Of a stretch of DNA of 59,278 bases, positions 1-12,193 are shown piece after piece; positions within the stretch are counted from its first letter, which is position 1; each line of letters begins with the position of its first letter. Location of the stretch: NCBI GenBank assembly GCA_016702605.1, contig JADJDQ010000011.1:1-59278 (forward strand), in the 5' to 3' direction. Below the pieces are notes generated by a model. It was not told the origin of the DNA. It did not search any database and saw only the letters and a list, made by a program, of their open reading frames with translations. The position numbers and the translations under genes were made by a program. The DNA is from Candidatus Intricatilinea gracilis (GTDB lineage: Bacteria > Pseudomonadota > Gammaproteobacteria > Burkholderiales > Burkholderiaceae_C).

Positions 1-504
1 AGCAGCACCGGCGGGCGGTTGATCGAGCAGATGAAGTTGCCGCTGGGCATCGTCGCCACTGAACTCGACAACGGCGCGCCCATCCTGTTCCAGCGCGGCG
101 ACACCGGGCTGGCGGTGCGGGCGTCGAGCGCCGTGCCGGCGGTGTTTCAGCCGGTCAGCATTGCCGGGCGTGAATACGTCGACGGGGGGCTGGTCTCACC
201 GGTGCCGGTGCGTTTTGCGCGCCAGATGGGCGCCGACTTCGTGATTGCGGTCGACATCTCGTCACCGCCCGACGGCAATGCCACCGGCGACGCCATGCGC
301 ATGTTGCTGCAGACCTTTGCCATCATGGGCCGCAGCATCAATGGCTTCGAACTGAAGGACGCCGACCTGGTGCTGCGGCCCCGGCTCGACGGAGTGTCGA
401 GTGCCGACTTCACCGCCAGGCGTCGCGCCATTGCTGCAGGCCGCGATGTCGCGCTGGCGCAACTGGCTGATCTCAGGGCCAGGATCGCGGCGCGTTCACA
501 CTGA
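1..504 (+). CDS. Patatin-like phospholipase, C-terminal part (5' end outside window)
   Basis: The frame is open from base 1, so the N-terminus with the nucleophile-serine motif is missing. The visible part carries the second half of a bacterial patatin domain: ATELDNG, the ASSAVPAVFQPV segment, and YVDGGLVSPVPV, whose DGG supplies the catalytic Asp of the Ser-Asp dyad. Then come a VIAVDIS strand and a basic C-terminal helix. These match the RssA/YchK group of cytosolic or membrane-associated lipid acyl hydrolases. It converges on the DUF192 gene, with 3 bases between the two stop codons. The family call is good; substrate and role are unknown. Confidence 0.85.
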   Translation, partial: SSTGGRLIEQMKLPLGIVATELDNGAPILFQRGDTGLAVRASSAVPAVFQPVSIAGREYVDGGLVSPVPVRFARQMGADFVIAVDISSPPDGNATGDAMRMLLQTFAIMGRSINGFELKDADLVLRPRLDGVSSADFTARRRAIAAGRDVALAQLADLRARIAARSH

Positions 505-507
505 CGT

Positions 508-1020
508 TCAGCGCGGACTGCCGAACGGCTCACCCTGCAGCTTGCTGCCGGCCTTGAGGCCACGGCGCTCGAACCAGCCCACATTCATCTCGAGCGCAAA
601 ACGCACCGCCTTGGCCGGACAATGCGAGGTTTCGTCCTGCGGCTTCATGTCGACAATGTTGACGATGCTTCCGTCGTCGGCCAGAAAGGCGATCGACAAG
701 GGGATGAAGGTGTTGCGCATCCAGAAACAATGCATGTCGGCGCGCTCGAAGATGAACAACATGCCGTCGTTGGTGCCCATCTGCCGGCGGTTCATGAGGC
801 CGATCTGGCGCTGGTCCGGCCGCGCTGCCACCTCGGCGCGGATGTTGTACATGCCGGCACCGATGCGTATCGTCGGCAGGCTTTGCGGCACTTGCTGGGC
901 GGCCACCGGCGCCGCCATCGCGCCGAACACCACACCCAGCGCCAGCAAGCTGGCCCGGCGCCATGTCGATACGCGGCGACTCAGGCCCGAGACCTTCTGT
1001 TCAAAATTGATGTGGATCAT
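508..1020 (-). CDS. Secreted DUF192 family protein
   Basis: A 170-residue protein. The start was taken at the ATG at 1020 because it gives a signal peptide: basic SRRVSTWRRA, a hydrophobic LLALGVVFGAM stretch and an AAPVAAQQ cleavage region. Longer upstream frames are low-complexity arginine-rich translation. The mature part has the DUF192 pattern: an early RQIGLMNRRQM segment, GMLFIFE, a CFWMRNT motif, IPLSIAFL, and a late VRFALEMNVGWFERRGLKAG. DUF192 proteins are small exported or periplasmic beta-rich proteins of unknown function. It is convergent with the patatin gene and separated from ccoI by about 200 bases. Confidence 0.85.
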   Translation of the reverse strand: MIHINFEQKVSGLSRRVSTWRRASLLALGVVFGAMAAPVAAQQVPQSLPTIRIGAGMYNIRAEVAARPDQRQIGLMNRRQMGTNDGMLFIFERADMHCFWMRNTFIPLSIAFLADDGSIVNIVDMKPQDETSHCPAKAVRFALEMNVGWFERRGLKAGSKLQGEPFGSPR

Positions 1021-1223
1021 GTTGAGGGGTGTAGTCGCCCGAAAGAATAGCGCATGCCAGTTTCCACCCTGACGCCGCGCGTGCCGTCGATGTTGCACCC
1101 TGTCGCGCCGGTTGGTGCTCGGTGTGAGTCGGCATGTGCCGCCGGCAGCACGGCCACAGCCGCGGCGGTACCCGCCGGCAAGACACGTGACCTGCGACCG
1201 CCGCCAGGGCCTGACACCCGGCC

Positions 1224-3781
<2,558 letters not shown>

Positions 3782-3815
3782 AGCCTGCGCCCATCGACCA
3801 CCGGACCCCGCCCTC

Positions 3816-4037
3816 ATGGACATCCTCTTTCTGCTCGTGCCGCTGTCGGTGGTGCTGGTGTTCGCCATCATGGCGATGTTTGCCTGGGCCCTGCGAAGCG
3901 GCCAGTTCGACGACATCGAACGTGAAGGACAACGCATCCTGCTCACCGAAGCCTTGCCCCAACCTGACAACAGATCGGTCAACGTTGCACCCGGACACGA
4001 TGTCCAACGAGTTGATGCCGATCAATTAGGCCGGTGA
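3816..4037 (+). CDS. ccoS: cbb3-type cytochrome oxidase assembly protein CcoS
   Basis: A 73-residue protein with one N-terminal transmembrane helix (ILFLLVPLSVVLVFAIMAMFAWAL) followed by GQFDDIEREG, the standard CcoS layout. CcoS is needed for cofactor (heme and Cu) insertion into cbb3 oxidase. The tail beyond about residue 50 is longer than in many CcoS proteins. Its last codons overlap a perfect FNR box (4012-4025), so the tail may be shaped partly by that regulatory site. It lies 34 bases after ccoI and 58 bases before ccoN. Confidence 0.9.
   Translation: MDILFLLVPLSVVLVFAIMAMFAWALRSGQFDDIEREGQRILLTEALPQPDNRSVNVAPGHDVQRVDADQLGR
4012..4025 (+). promoter_or_regulatory. FNR/ANR box for the ccoNOQP operon
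   Basis: TTGATGCCGATCAA matches the FNR consensus TTGAT-N4-ATCAA at all ten specified positions. Its centre (4018.5) is about 41.5 bases upstream of a start point near 4060. A -10-like AAGAAT lies at 4048-4053 and a good Shine-Dalgarno (AAGGAG, 4083-4088) precedes the ccoN ATG at 4096. This is class II activator geometry. The site lies inside the last codons of ccoS. Confidence 0.85.
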
Positions 4038-4047
4038 GTGACCGGCC

Positions 4048-4053
4048 AAGAAT
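4048..4053 (+). promoter_or_regulatory. Putative -10 element of the ccoN promoter
   Basis: AAGAAT matches TATAAT at four of six positions and sits at the spacing expected downstream of a class II FNR site. A start point near 4060 would leave a leader of about 36 bases before ccoN. Confidence 0.5.
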
Positions 4054-4095
4054 CCCGCCCGACTGAGTAATGAGAGTTGCATAAGGAGCACACCT

Positions 4096-5547
<1,452 letters not shown>

Positions 5548-5563
5548 GCCAGGAGCACACAAC

Positions 5564-6190
5564 ATGGCAAATCCCAACCAAGCAGTTGGCGGTCACGAGC
5601 GCATCGAGACCAGCAACTTCCTGATGATCGTTCTGATCCTGGTCGCCATCCTCTTCGGTGGCCTGGTCGAAATCGTTCCGCTGTTCTTCCAGCGCTCGAC
5701 CACCCAGCCGGTGGAAGGCCTCAAGCCCTACACCGCGCTGCAACTGGCCGGTCGTGACGTCTACATCCGCGAGGGCTGCTACAACTGCCACTCGCAGATG
5801 ATCCGTCCGTTCCGCGCCGAGACGCTGCGTTACGGACCCTATTCGACCGCCGGCGAATACGTCTACGACCATCCGTTCCAGTGGGGCAGCAAGCGCACCG
5901 GACCTGACCTGCAACGTGTAGGCGGCAAATACAGCGACGAATGGCACCGCATCCACATGAACAACCCGCGCGATCTGGTGCCCGAGTCGAACATGCCGGC
6001 CTACCCGTGGCTGGCCCCAAAGGCCAACCTCGACCCCGCCGATGTAGCGCCCAAGATGCGCGCCCTGCGTGTGGTCGGCGTGCCCTACACGGACGACGAG
6101 ATCGCCAAGGCAGCTGAGGCGGTCAAGGGCAAGAACGAACTCGACGCCGTGATCGACTATCTGCAGGTGCTCGGCACCGCACGCAAGTAA
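5564..6190 (+). CDS. ccoO: cbb3-type cytochrome c oxidase subunit II, mono-heme
   Basis: A 208-residue protein with an N-terminal membrane anchor (NFLMIVLILVAILFGGLVEIVPLFF, read from about residue 18) and one c-type heme site, CYNCH (Cys72-His76). SQMIRPF follows the heme motif, and a later NMPAYPW supplies the axial Met, both typical of CcoO/FixO. It passes electrons from CcoP to CcoN. It starts 16 bases after ccoN with an AGGAG ribosome site and belongs to the same transcript. Confidence 0.97.
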   Translation: MANPNQAVGGHERIETSNFLMIVLILVAILFGGLVEIVPLFFQRSTTQPVEGLKPYTALQLAGRDVYIREGCYNCHSQMIRPFRAETLRYGPYSTAGEYVYDHPFQWGSKRTGPDLQRVGGKYSDEWHRIHMNNPRDLVPESNMPAYPWLAPKANLDPADVAPKMRALRVVGVPYTDDEIAKAAEAVKGKNELDAVIDYLQVLGTARK

Positions 6191-6202
6191 GGACGGGTCA
6201 CC

Positions 6203-6379
6203 ATGGAATTCGATCTCAACCTGCTGCGCAGCGCGGTCACCGTGCTGTCCTTCGCCCTGTTCGTCGGCATCATGACCTGGACCTTCCAGCGCAAGCACCG
6301 CGAGGCCTTCGACGAGGCCGCCGGTCTGCCCTTCATGGACGATTCCCTGACCTCTGCCCAAGGAGGCAAGCATGAGTGA
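6203..6379 (+). CDS. ccoQ: cbb3-type cytochrome oxidase subunit CcoQ
   Basis: A 58-residue protein: MEFDLNLLRS, one membrane helix (AVTVLSFALFVGIMTWTF), then a basic and acidic tail QRKHREAFDEAAGLPF. CcoQ stabilises the assembled oxidase. It begins 12 bases after ccoO with an AAGGA ribosome site, and its last 8 bases overlap the start of ccoP, whose SD (AAGGAGG) lies inside ccoQ. Position, size and the FDEAA-LPF tail make the call secure. Confidence 0.93.
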   Translation: MEFDLNLLRSAVTVLSFALFVGIMTWTFQRKHREAFDEAAGLPFMDDSLTSAQGGKHE

Positions 6380-7307
6380 TTTCATCTCCAACGGCTGGGC
6401 GCTGTACGTCGCCGGCATCACGATCGTCAGCCTGGTCTTCTGCCTGGTGCTGCTGGTCATCGCCAGCCGCCGCAAGGTGATGGCCAGCGACAACAGCACC
6501 GGTCACATCTGGGACGAGGACCTGCGTGAACTCAACAACCCGCTGCCGCGCTGGTGGATGGGCCTGTTCGTGATCACCGTGATCTTCGCCGGGCTGTATC
6601 TGGCGCTCTACCCGGGCCTGGGCAGCAACGAAGGCACGCTCAAGTGGAGCAGCGGTGGCCAGTACAAGGTGGAGCAGGAACGTGCACTCACGGCGATGGC
6701 GCCTGTGTATGCCCGCTTCGCCTCGATGCCGGTCGAGGCGCTGGCTGCCGACACCCAGGCCATGGGTGTGGGCGAACGGCTGTTCGTCAACAACTGCGCC
6801 GGTTGCCACGGCTCGGACGCTCGCGGCAGCAAGAGCTTCCCGAACCTGACCGACTCCGACTGGCTCGGGGGTGATGGCGGCCTGGACTACATCGTCACGA
6901 CCGTCACTGCCGGTCGCCAGGGCATGATGCCCCCGATGGCTGCCGCGGTGGGCACACCCGAGGATGTCAAGAACGTGGCGAACTACGTGTTGAGCCTGTC
7001 GGGCAGTGCACACAACGACATCGCTGCGCAACTCGGCAAGGGCAAGTTCGCTGTCTGCGCAGCCTGCCATGGCCCCGAGGGCAAGGGCAACCCGCAACTC
7101 GGCGCGCCCAACCTGACCGACAAGATCTGGCTGCACGGCTGGGGTGAAGACGCGGTGACCTCGATGGTCAATGTCGGCAAGACCAACGTCATGCCGGCCT
7201 TCGGCACTCGCCTGTCGCCCGAACAGGTGCGCGTGCTCGGCGCCTACGTTTGGAGCCTGTCGAACCGGTCGGCCACCAAGACCGCACAAGGCGACGCGCC
7301 CAAGTAA
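6372..7307 (+). CDS. ccoP: cbb3-type cytochrome c oxidase subunit III, di-heme
   Basis: A 311-residue protein. The N-terminal part has two membrane helices (about residues 8-30 and 60-80) with the conserved HIWDEDLRELNNPLPRWW between them. Two cytochrome c domains follow, each with a CxxCH heme site: CAGCH (Cys142-His146) and CAACH (Cys229-His233), with downstream methionines (MMPPM; NVMPAFG) as likely axial ligands. It accepts electrons from periplasmic cytochrome c and delivers them to CcoO. A strong terminator follows. Confidence 0.97.
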   Translation: MSDFISNGWALYVAGITIVSLVFCLVLLVIASRRKVMASDNSTGHIWDEDLRELNNPLPRWWMGLFVITVIFAGLYLALYPGLGSNEGTLKWSSGGQYKVEQERALTAMAPVYARFASMPVEALAADTQAMGVGERLFVNNCAGCHGSDARGSKSFPNLTDSDWLGGDGGLDYIVTTVTAGRQGMMPPMAAAVGTPEDVKNVANYVLSLSGSAHNDIAAQLGKGKFAVCAACHGPEGKGNPQLGAPNLTDKIWLHGWGEDAVTSMVNVGKTNVMPAFGTRLSPEQVRVLGAYVWSLSNRSATKTAQGDAPK

Positions 7308-7331
7308 GCCAAGCAAAATCGCTCCGAGTCG

Positions 7332-7370
7332 CACCAGCCGGGGGCGCCCAACCCCCGGCTGGTGTTTTTT
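7332..7370 (+). terminator. Rho-independent terminator after ccoP
   Basis: A perfect 13-bp stem (CACCAGCCGGGGG paired with CCCCCGGCTGGTG), a 7-base loop and six T. The T-run ends only 15 bases before the ccoG ATG at 7386, so ccoG is reached by read-through or from a promoter I could not identify. Confidence 0.93.
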
Positions 7371-7385
7371 CGGGCCACCACAAGC

Positions 7386-8873
7386 ATGAATCAACCTTCC
7401 CCCGCCACGCCAGCTCAGTCACTTGCAGGATCTGCAGAGTCTGACGTGCGCGAGGCCAAACCGCCGGCACCGGCAGGTGAACTGGTCGGTCTGTACGAGA
7501 AGACCAAGCGCATCCACCCCCGCGCCGTGAGCGGCGTGTTCGCCAAGTGGCGCTGGGGACTGGTGTGGCTCACGCAGATCATCTTCTACGGCCTGCCCTG
7601 GCTGATGTGGAACGACCGCCAAGCGGTGCTGTTCGAGCTGGCCTCGAGGCGCTTCTACATCTTCGGTCTGGTGCTGCACCCGCAGGACTTCATTTACCTG
7701 ACCGGCCTGCTGATCATCGCGGCCTACGCACTGTTTCTTTTCACCGCTGTGGCGGGGCGCTTGTGGTGTGGATATGCCTGCCCACAGACGGTGTACACCG
7801 AGATCTTCCTGTGGATCGAGCATCGCTTCGAAGGCGACCGCATGCAGCGCATCAAGCTCGATGCCGGGGCATGGACAGCCCGCAAATGGCTGCGCAAGAG
7901 CGGCACCCAGGTGAGCTGGGTCCTGCTCTCGCTCTGGACCGGTCTGAGCTTCGTCGGCTACTTCACACCGATACGCACACTGACCGCCGAAGCCCTCACG
8001 CTCGGGTTCGGCCCCTGGGAATGGTTCTGGGTGCTGTTCTACGGCTTTGCCACCTACGGCAACGCCGGCTACATGCGCGAGCAGGTCTGCAAGTACATGT
8101 GCCCGTACGCGCGTTTCCAGAGCGCGATGTTCGACAAGGACACACTCGTCATCAGCTACGACACCGAGCGCGGCGAACCACGCGGCACACGCGGGCGCAA
8201 GATCGACTACAAGGCCGCCGGCCTGGGTGAATGCATCGATTGCGGCTTGTGTGTGCAAGTCTGTCCCACCGGCATCGACATCCGCAAGGGCCTGCAGTAC
8301 GAATGCATCGGCTGCGCCGCCTGCATCGACGTCTGCGACGGCGTGATGGACAAGATGAACTACCCGCGTGGCCTGGTGCGTTACGCCACTCAGAACGGTC
8401 TGGCCTCGCATTGGGGCAAGGCACAACTGATGCGACGCGCCTTGCGTCCGCGGGTGCTGATCTACACCGCCATCCTGGTGCTCATCGTCGGCGCGCTGGC
8501 TGTCAGCCTGTGGCTGCGATCACCGTTCCGCGTCGACGTGGTGCGTGACCGGGCAGCGTTGGCACGTGTGGTCGACGACGGCGAAATCGAGAACGTGTAC
8601 CGCCTGCAGGTGATGAACACGACCGAAGGCAGGCAGCGCTACCGAGTGGCGGTGACCGGCCTGGCAGGTGTGCGGCTGGGCGGCGCCAGCGAGTTCACGC
8701 TCGAGTCTGCCGAAGCCCGCTGGATAGGCGTCGAAGTCAGGCTAGCCCCAGGCCCAGCACAAGCGGCCGGCGCTGGTGTGCACCCGATCGAATTCGACGT
8801 CGAACGACTGGCCGGTGACGGTCAAGGCGGCGCAATGGTGCGCGAGAAGTCCACGTTCGTCATTCCACGCTAG
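7386..8873 (+). CDS. ccoG: cbb3 oxidase accessory 4Fe-4S protein CcoG (RdxA/FixG)
   Basis: A 495-residue polyferredoxin. It has several membrane helices, a CGYACPQTVYTE motif, CKYMCPYARFQ, and a ferredoxin domain with two clusters (CIDCGLCVQVCP and CIGCAACIDVCDG). A final helix (VLIYTAILVLIVGALAVSLWL) precedes a periplasmic Ig-like tail. CcoG is implicated in copper reduction or handling during cbb3 assembly. The ATG at 7386 was preferred: the longer frame back to 7362 would start with a GTG inside the terminator stem. The gene sits between ccoP and the FixH-like gene. Confidence 0.95.
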   Translation: MNQPSPATPAQSLAGSAESDVREAKPPAPAGELVGLYEKTKRIHPRAVSGVFAKWRWGLVWLTQIIFYGLPWLMWNDRQAVLFELASRRFYIFGLVLHPQDFIYLTGLLIIAAYALFLFTAVAGRLWCGYACPQTVYTEIFLWIEHRFEGDRMQRIKLDAGAWTARKWLRKSGTQVSWVLLSLWTGLSFVGYFTPIRTLTAEALTLGFGPWEWFWVLFYGFATYGNAGYMREQVCKYMCPYARFQSAMFDKDTLVISYDTERGEPRGTRGRKIDYKAAGLGECIDCGLCVQVCPTGIDIRKGLQYECIGCAACIDVCDGVMDKMNYPRGLVRYATQNGLASHWGKAQLMRRALRPRVLIYTAILVLIVGALAVSLWLRSPFRVDVVRDRAALARVVDDGEIENVYRLQVMNTTEGRQRYRVAVTGLAGVRLGGASEFTLESAEARWIGVEVRLAPGPAQAAGAGVHPIEFDVERLAGDGQGGAMVREKSTFVIPR

Positions 8874-8952
8874 GCTCACGCCAGAATCCCGGCACCACTT
8901 GCACGAACCAGGTGCCAGGCGCCCAATGCCCTACCCTTTCACAGGAGCCAAG

Positions 8953-9216
8953 ATGTCCGACTCGAATACGCAGACCGCCGCCGCCAGCCCAATCTGGTAT
9001 CGCGTACCCATGGTGTGGCTTGTCGTCGGCGGGCCAGCCATCGTCGTGCTGGCCAGCTTTGTAACGCTCTACCTGGCCATCGCCAATCCCGACCCGGTGT
9101 TGCCGACCACGCCGGTGGTGGCCATCGAAGGCGACAAGGCGACCAAGAATGCGCAGGCCACCGCCCAGGCGCCGGCGATGGTGGGAAGAAACCATGCGGC
9201 AACCGGTGTGCGTTGA
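8953..9216 (+). CDS. FixH/CcoH-like cbb3 assembly membrane protein (short form)
   Basis: An 87-residue protein with a single membrane helix (MVWLVVGGPAIVVLASFVTLYLAIANPDPV) and a short Ala/Thr-rich tail. The PIWYRVPMVWLVVGGP start, the helix-to-NPDPV transition and the place directly after ccoG match the small FixH-like proteins of Burkholderiales. The start ATG at 8953 follows a CAGGAG ribosome site. It is much shorter than classical FixH (about 150 residues) and lacks most of the periplasmic domain. Confidence 0.7.
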   Translation: MSDSNTQTAAASPIWYRVPMVWLVVGGPAIVVLASFVTLYLAIANPDPVLPTTPVVAIEGDKATKNAQATAQAPAMVGRNHAATGVR

Positions 9217-9264
9217 ACTTCGGCAAATCCACGGCAGCAACGACAACCGCAATTGGGCGACCCC

Positions 9265-9633
9265 GTGTCCAACCAGACCCACGACAAGGTGACACCCGCA
9301 CCTTCGCAAGATCACTTCGATATCGGTGCCGACTATGACAGCGAGGTCCGGGCGCAACCGCTATCTAGCTTTGGTCAGCGTGTGGTGGCCATCATCTGGC
9401 CAGCCTTCTTGATGGCCGGCGTGATCGAGATGTTGGTATTTGCGTTCGCCGACCCGGCCGACCTGCACTGGCTTGGGGGGGCACCGGTGACGATCTCGCG
9501 CTCGGCGGTCTACACACTCGCCTTCTTTGCGTTCTGGGTCATCCTGTCGACCGCCGGGGCCATAACCCAATTGCTGCTGCAGGAACCCGGCGACGTGAAC
9601 GAGCAGGTTCGGCAGCGTCCACACTGGCCGTGA
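9265..9633 (+). CDS. Small two-helix membrane protein of the cco cluster
   Basis: About 122 residues with two predicted membrane helices (VVAIIWPAFLMAGVIEMLVFAFADP and VYTLAFFAFWVILSTAGAITQLLL) joined by a short polar loop. I do not recognise an assigned function. It is co-directional with ccoG and the FixH-like gene, so a role in oxidase assembly or membrane energetics is only suggested by position. The start is uncertain: GTG at 9265 is used here, and an in-frame TTG at 9253 is the alternative. Neither has a strong ribosome site. Confidence 0.65.
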   Translation: MSNQTHDKVTPAPSQDHFDIGADYDSEVRAQPLSSFGQRVVAIIWPAFLMAGVIEMLVFAFADPADLHWLGGAPVTISRSAVYTLAFFAFWVILSTAGAITQLLLQEPGDVNEQVRQRPHWP

Positions 9634-9745
9634 TCGAGCGCCGCAATCGGCGACTCACCTTGCATCACGCTGCGTTGCCGCAGCAATAGTCGTCGCTCGA
9701 GTCCGCTGGGGCAACCCACCGCAGACAGCCCCCCTGGCCCGAGCC

Positions 9746-10486
9746 TCAGCAGTTGACGCTACTGACCAGACGCTGCAGGGCACCCAGGTCGAGGATGCGG
9801 ATATCACGCTGCTTCACCTCGAGCAGGCCATCGTCCTGAAACTTCGAGAAGGTGCGGCTTACCGTTTCGAGCTTCAGGCCGAGATAGCTGCCGATCTCTT
9901 CGCGCGTCATTCGCAACACGAGGGCCGAGGCAGAGAAGCCACGGGCCTGCAGCCGCTGTGTCAGGTTGAGCACAAACGCAGCCAGTCGCTCCTCGGCGCG
10001 CATGCTGCCCAGCAGCAGCATCACGCCGTGGTCGCGCACGATCTCGCGGCTCATGATCTTGTGGAACTGGTGCTGCAGCAGGGTGAACTCGCGCGACAGC
10101 GATTCGAGCTGGTTGTAAGGAATCATGCAGACCTGCGAGTCTTCGAGCGCTACGGCATCGCAGGTGTGCTGATCGGTACCGATGCCGTCCAACCCGATGA
10201 GCTCACCGGCCATCTGGAATCCGGTGACCTGCTCGCGCCCATCGGCCGCAGACACGATGGTCTTGAAGAACCCCGTGCGCACGGCGTAGAGCGCGCCAAA
10301 CGGCTCACCGGCATGAAACAAGGCCTCGCCACGCTTGACGCTGCGGCGTGTGCTGACCATGGTGTCCAGGGCGCTCAACTGCTCGGACGTGAGGCCGACC
10401 GGAAGACAGAGTTCGCGTAAGTTGCATGACGAGCATGCAACCTTGAGCGCATCGATGCGAAAGGGGGCTTCTGACATGGAGTTCAT
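9746..10486 (-). CDS. fnr: FNR-family oxygen-responsive transcription regulator
   Basis: A 246-residue protein. N-terminal CSSCNLRELC gives Cys18, Cys21 and Cys27, and Cys109 (QHTC) completes the four ligands of an oxygen-labile 4Fe-4S cluster. A cyclic-nucleotide-type beta-roll, a dimer helix and a C-terminal helix-turn-helix follow. The recognition helix ETVSRTF keeps the Glu/Ser/Arg set that in FNR reads TTGAT half-sites. The two TTGAT-type boxes in this window (in ccoS and before hemN) fit it. The ATG at 10486 is used; an in-frame ATG at 10477 is possible. It is divergent from hemN. Confidence 0.94.
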   Translation of the reverse strand: MNSMSEAPFRIDALKVACSSCNLRELCLPVGLTSEQLSALDTMVSTRRSVKRGEALFHAGEPFGALYAVRTGFFKTIVSAADGREQVTGFQMAGELIGLDGIGTDQHTCDAVALEDSQVCMIPYNQLESLSREFTLLQHQFHKIMSREIVRDHGVMLLLGSMRAEERLAAFVLNLTQRLQARGFSASALVLRMTREEIGSYLGLKLETVSRTFSKFQDDGLLEVKQRDIRILDLGALQRLVSSVNC

Positions 10487-10599
10487 TATCGATGCGCGGC
10501 AGGTACCGAATGGATTGACGTAGGGACTTGACGAAAAACAGTGTGCATGGGACGCACAACAGGTGACTCGGATTCTTTGTAGGGCACACGATGCCACAC

Positions 10600-10613
10600 T
10601 TGAGGCAGATCAA
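10600..10613 (+). promoter_or_regulatory. FNR box in the fnr-hemN intergenic region
   Basis: TTGAGGCAGATCAA matches TTGAT-N4-ATCAA at nine of ten positions. Its centre lies about 120 bases upstream of the fnr start and upstream of the plausible hemN starts (10648 or 10771). It could activate hemN, autoregulate fnr, or both. Confidence 0.7.
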
Positions 10614-10647
10614 GTTGAACACAGGCACAACAGGCACAGTGACGACC

Positions 10648-12174
10648 ATGGACATTGCTACACCCGCCGGGCAGAACACCAACCGAGCCTCTGCCGTCAT
10701 CCCAATCTGCGAAATCGACTGTGCCGCCAATCCTGGCAGTTCGGCCGGTACACAAGGTCAATCACCGCCTGTGTCTGAAGTGGTGGCCGGTGAGGCAGGC
10801 ATCCTGTCGGTCGACCTGTTGCGCCGCATGGACGTTCCAGGCCCGCGCTACACCTCGTATCCTACGGCAGACCGATTCGTCGATGCCTTCGACGCTCAGG
10901 CCTACCTTCAAGCACTCGACCAACGCAGCGTCGGCGCAGGGTCCGGTCAGCCCCTGTCGGTGTACGTTCACGTCCCGTTCTGCGAGTCGATCTGCTACTA
11001 CTGCGGCTGCAACAAGGTGGTCACCCGAGATCACAGCAAGGCCGAGCCGTATCTGACTGCTCTCGAACACGAACTGGCCCTGGTGGCGGCAGCGATGGGC
11101 CCCCGCCAGGCCGTGTCGCAACTGCACTTCGGAGGCGGCACACCGACCTATCTCACCGACGCGCAGCTCGGCCGACTGATGGACAAGCTCGGCAGCACGT
11201 TCAAGCTGGCTGACGGTGGCGAGTTCTCGATCGAGATCGACCCACGCACTGTCACCGACGAACGCCTGCACAACCTGGCTCGCATGGGCTTCAACCGGGT
11301 CAGCTTCGGCGTTCAGGACTTCGACCCCGATGTCCAGGAAGCGGTACACCGAGAGCAGCCATTCGAACAGGTCGAAGCACTCATGAAGAGCGCTCGCGCC
11401 TGCGGCTTCCTGTCGATCAACGTCGACCTGATCTACGGCCTGCCGCGCCAGACCCCCGAGAGTTTCGCCCGCACCATCAGCCAGGTAGCGGCCCTGCGCC
11501 CCGACCGCATCGCCATGTATGGCTACGCTCATCTGCCGCAACGTTTCAAGCCGCAACGCCGCATCAACGATGCCGAACTGCCGACGGGCGGACAGCGCAT
11601 CGAGATGTTGTCAGGCGCGATCTCGGGTTTCCTCGGCCATGGCTACCACTACATCGGCATGGACCACTTCGCCCTGCCGGACGACCCGCTCGCCATCGCC
11701 AAGCGCCAGGGTCGCCTGCACCGCAACTTTCAAGGTTACAGCACCCACCCCGACTGCGACCTCATCGCGCTGGGTGTGTCGGCCATCGGCCGCGTCGGGG
11801 CGGTATACAGCCAGAACGCCAAGACACTCGACGACTACTACGACGCACTCAACCGCAATCAATTGCCTGTCGTGCGTGGACTTGCGCTGACACGCGACGA
11901 CGTGTTGCGCCGCGCAGTCATCATGTCGGTGATGTGCCATGGCAGCCTCAACTACGAGTCGATCGAACTGGCACACCTGATCGACTTCAAGAGGTACTTC
12001 GCCAACGAACTGGCCGGCCTCGATCGCCTGATCGACGATGGGCTGGTCGTGCGCAATCCGGACGGCTTCGACGTGACCCCCCGCGGGTGGTACTTCGTAC
12101 GTGCCGTTGCCAGCCTGTTCGACCGCCACCTGCAGGCCGACAAGACGCGCGAGCGTTTCTCGAAGGTGATCTGA
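10648..12174 (+). CDS. hemN: Oxygen-independent coproporphyrinogen III oxidase (radical SAM)
   Basis: Converts coproporphyrinogen III to protoporphyrinogen IX without O2, supplying heme for the cbb3 oxidase at low oxygen. GPRYTSYPTADRF near the start, the radical-SAM CYYCGCNK motif (three Cys plus a fourth downstream), FGGGTPTYL, EIDPRT and FQGYSTHPDCDLIALGVSAIG are all HemN signatures. From 10648 the protein is 508 residues. A GTG at 10771 would give 467, closer to the usual length of about 457, and leaves the FNR box clear of coding sequence, so it may be the real start. The ATG at 10591 would place the FNR box inside the gene. Confidence 0.95.
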   Translation: MDIATPAGQNTNRASAVIPICEIDCAANPGSSAGTQGQSPPVSEVVAGEAGILSVDLLRRMDVPGPRYTSYPTADRFVDAFDAQAYLQALDQRSVGAGSGQPLSVYVHVPFCESICYYCGCNKVVTRDHSKAEPYLTALEHELALVAAAMGPRQAVSQLHFGGGTPTYLTDAQLGRLMDKLGSTFKLADGGEFSIEIDPRTVTDERLHNLARMGFNRVSFGVQDFDPDVQEAVHREQPFEQVEALMKSARACGFLSINVDLIYGLPRQTPESFARTISQVAALRPDRIAMYGYAHLPQRFKPQRRINDAELPTGGQRIEMLSGAISGFLGHGYHYIGMDHFALPDDPLAIAKRQGRLHRNFQGYSTHPDCDLIALGVSAIGRVGAVYSQNAKTLDDYYDALNRNQLPVVRGLALTRDDVLRRAVIMSVMCHGSLNYESIELAHLIDFKRYFANELAGLDRLIDDGLVVRNPDGFDVTPRGWYFVRAVASLFDRHLQADKTRERFSKVI

Positions 12175-12193
12175 GCCGACCTTCGACTTCGAC

